A stretch of 6,331 nt of DNA from Nitrososphaerales archaeon TH5888. Lineage in GTDB: Archaea; Thermoproteota; Nitrososphaeria; Nitrososphaerales; Nitrososphaeraceae. Location: contig JAATVN010000006.1 in NCBI GenBank assembly GCA_014523595.1, positions 1-6,331 of the forward strand, in the 5' to 3' direction. Below the pieces are notes generated by a model. That model made no database searches, was not told where the DNA came from, and saw only the letters and a program-made list of their open reading frames with translations. A program made the position numbers and the translations under genes. This document shows positions 5,010 to 6,331 of this stretch, in pieces (position 1 is the first letter of the stretch; each line of letters starts with the position of its first letter).

Positions 5010-6331
5010 TTATTTCAAGTTCGGGACTATTCTGTATATTGCACCGGCATCTGTTCCCCGATTGCCTGATACTATATACAAGTATCCATCAGGTCCAACT
5101 TTCAAGTCTGTTACAATCCCAAAATTTTCACCGAATGTTATGTGTTTAGCATTATCTTTTCTATTCAATACTAAATCAGAAAGATCTGCTTTTAAGGACA
5201 ATGATTTCCTATCATTATCTAAATCAAAATGATAAATCACCCCATTTTTTACTGAGCCTACAAAAATATCATTTTCATATTCTTCTCCTAATTTATCAGA
5301 CGCTAAAAATAACAAAGCAGTGGGCCCTACAGGTTTGTCCCAAACAAATTCCGGACTGCTATATTTTCCTTCATCATCAAAATCTACTAACTTTACATTA
5401 TCATTGGTTTCATCATACATTCCATTTTTGGATTTTGTCTGATTAAGTTTCCAAATTCCTTGAACCTTTTCCCATCCACTATTAAAGCCTGGTTCAACCA
5501 AATTAATTTCGTCTCCGAATTGTGGTCCATTTTCTGTATCCCATAGAGTTCCTGAAAGTGGATCAATGTCAATGCCAAAACTATTCTTTACTCCATAAGC
5601 ATAGTACAAGTTAAGAGGGTATTCTTCTCCAAGAACGCCGTTACCAATGGGCTTTCCGTCCTGGGTTAGGCTAAGTATTCCTGCTCGTCCATCGGGGGAA
5701 GTTCCGTTGACAATGTTTTGTGCTGTAGTGTCATAACCTGTTTGGTTCTTATTAAAACGAGTTGGTTGCAAATCTCCAATAGTAACATAAAGATTCTCAT
5801 CTTTATCTAACGCCAATACTCCTCCATTGTGACTCGGCCCTGGCAAAGCAGGTAATGTCAGAATTAACATAGGGTCTATTAGTTTACTATTCTCAGTATC
5901 AAGTTTATATCTATAAACGTAATTCCCGCAACCTTGAGAAGTACTATTAACATTCGCCTTTACTTTAGGACAATACGTATAGTAAAGGAAAACAAGCCTG
6001 TCATCTTGCTTCGATTCACCATTGCCTGTTACTGCGATTCCCAATAGCCCACGTTCGTCTTTGGATGATACATTTAAATGGATTACAGCATTAGTGATAT
6101 TGCCGTCCATTATTCTGTATATTATTCCAGTATTTTTTTCCAGCAGCAAGATATCATTATTGCCCAAAAAAGCAATGCCTGTCGGAAAATCAAAGCCAGT
6201 GGCTACAGACTCTATCTTAAGATTGGGATCACTCACAACCGGATTGGTAGAACTTACATTTGGACCCACGGCATATGCAATTGAATCATCGCTAAACCCT
6301 AGTAGAAAGAAAACAATTGAAGTCGCGATTA
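5010..6331 (-). CDS. Secreted glucose/sorbosone dehydrogenase-like beta-propeller (5'-partial)
   Basis: This belongs to the glucose/sorbosone dehydrogenase family (soluble PQQ-dependent sugar dehydrogenase fold, six-bladed propeller). The gene is cut by the window edge. An apparent GTG start at 6267-6269 is internal: upstream codons read IATSIVFFLLGFSDDSIAYA, the end of a signal peptide with likely cleavage after AYA, and 439 residues are visible. Counting from the GTG codon, motifs are FPTGIAF (28-34), DERGLLGIAV (71-80), GPSHNGG (144-150) with the catalytic-base His H147, LYVTIGD (160-166), YAYGVKNSFGIDIDP (223-237), WDTENGPQFGDEINLVEPG (243-261), corresponding to the Ca/PQQ loop, and GPDGYLYIVSGNRG (392-405). 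C100 and C114 may form a disulfide in an inserted loop. The usual G-x-R-N is G-V-K-N here (K228). A substrate cannot be assigned, and PQQ use is uncertain for this phylum. The stop is TAA at 5012-5010. Confidence 0.92.
   Translation of the reverse strand, partial: IATSIVFFLLGFSDDSIAYAVGPNVSSTNPVVSDPNLKIESVATGFDFPTGIAFLGNNDILLLEKNTGIIYRIMDGNITNAVIHLNVSSKDERGLLGIAVTGNGESKQDDRLVFLYYTYCPKVKANVNSTSQGCGNYVYRYKLDTENSKLIDPMLILTLPALPGPSHNGGVLALDKDENLYVTIGDLQPTRFNKNQTGYDTTAQNIVNGTSPDGRAGILSLTQDGKPIGNGVLGEEYPLNLYYAYGVKNSFGIDIDPLSGTLWDTENGPQFGDEINLVEPGFNSGWEKVQGIWKLNQTKSKNGMYDETNDNVKLVDFDDEGKYSSPEFVWDKPVGPTALLFLASDKLGEEYENDIFVGSVKNGVIYHFDLDNDRKSLSLKADLSDLVLNRKDNAKHITFGENFGIVTDLKVGPDGYLYIVSGNRGTDAGAIYRIVPNLK

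Noticed and set aside
4996..5578. Several 60-80-codon frames on both strands within the propeller gene
   Set aside because: All overlap the long propeller frame, whose motifs are unambiguous.
6078..6284. 68-codon + strand frame opposite the start of the propeller gene
   Set aside because: It is antisense to the conserved N-terminal propeller region, with no promoter or recognisable domain.

Overview
This A+T-rich window looks like chromosomal DNA of an ammonia-oxidising archaeon of the Nitrososphaerota (Thaumarchaeota), most likely a soil Nitrososphaera/Nitrosocosmicus-type lineage. That placement is an inference. It rests on the gene mix (PduO-type cobalamin adenosyltransferase, HDDC2-type HD nucleotidase, two-CBS-domain protein, secreted cupredoxin-like protein, secreted glucose/sorbosone dehydrogenase-like protein, a tiny CxxC/CxxC protein) and on archaeal TATA-like boxes about 20-35 bp before several starts, with almost no Shine-Dalgarno sequences. 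I see no tRNA, rRNA, insertion sequence, CRISPR array or prophage gene.

Layout, left half (+ strand). A complete cobalamin adenosyltransferase gene (20-574) with a TTG start ends in a hairpin/T-run. A 312-base gap follows. It holds a G+C-rich, well-paired hairpin (723-774) with a TATA-like box upstream and a T-run downstream, which is a candidate small RNA. Next is a secreted cupredoxin-like protein lacking the copper-ligand cysteine (887-1648). A 34-residue zinc-ribbon-like protein (1878-1982), below the length most gene finders report, has its own TATA box placed for a leaderless transcript and a clear terminator. A small putative membrane protein (2186-2419) and an HD-domain 5'-deoxynucleotidase of the HDDC2/YfbR type (2485-3066) complete this strand.

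Layout, right half (- strand). A CBS-pair protein (3255-3719) converges on the HD gene. Upstream of it lie a secreted protein made of two copies of an undescribed FFAC...C domain (3979-4773, start re-chosen) and a secreted glucose/sorbosone dehydrogenase-like beta-propeller (5010 to beyond 6331). The propeller reading frame continues through its apparent GTG start into a signal peptide and leaves the window, so it is 5'-partial.

How the genes work together. Most genes appear to be single transcription units rather than an operon, so no pathway is encoded here as a block. Adenosylcobalamin made by the first enzyme would serve methylmalonyl-CoA mutase of the 3-hydroxypropionate/4-hydroxybutyrate cycle in this phylum. 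The HD nucleotidase would act in deoxynucleotide turnover. Three of the proteins are exported and may belong to the cell-surface or extracytoplasmic inventory. The items most likely to be undescribed are the structured RNA candidate, the microprotein unit, the Cys-less cupredoxin and the duplicated FFAC...C domain. I found no convincing multi-gene novel system.
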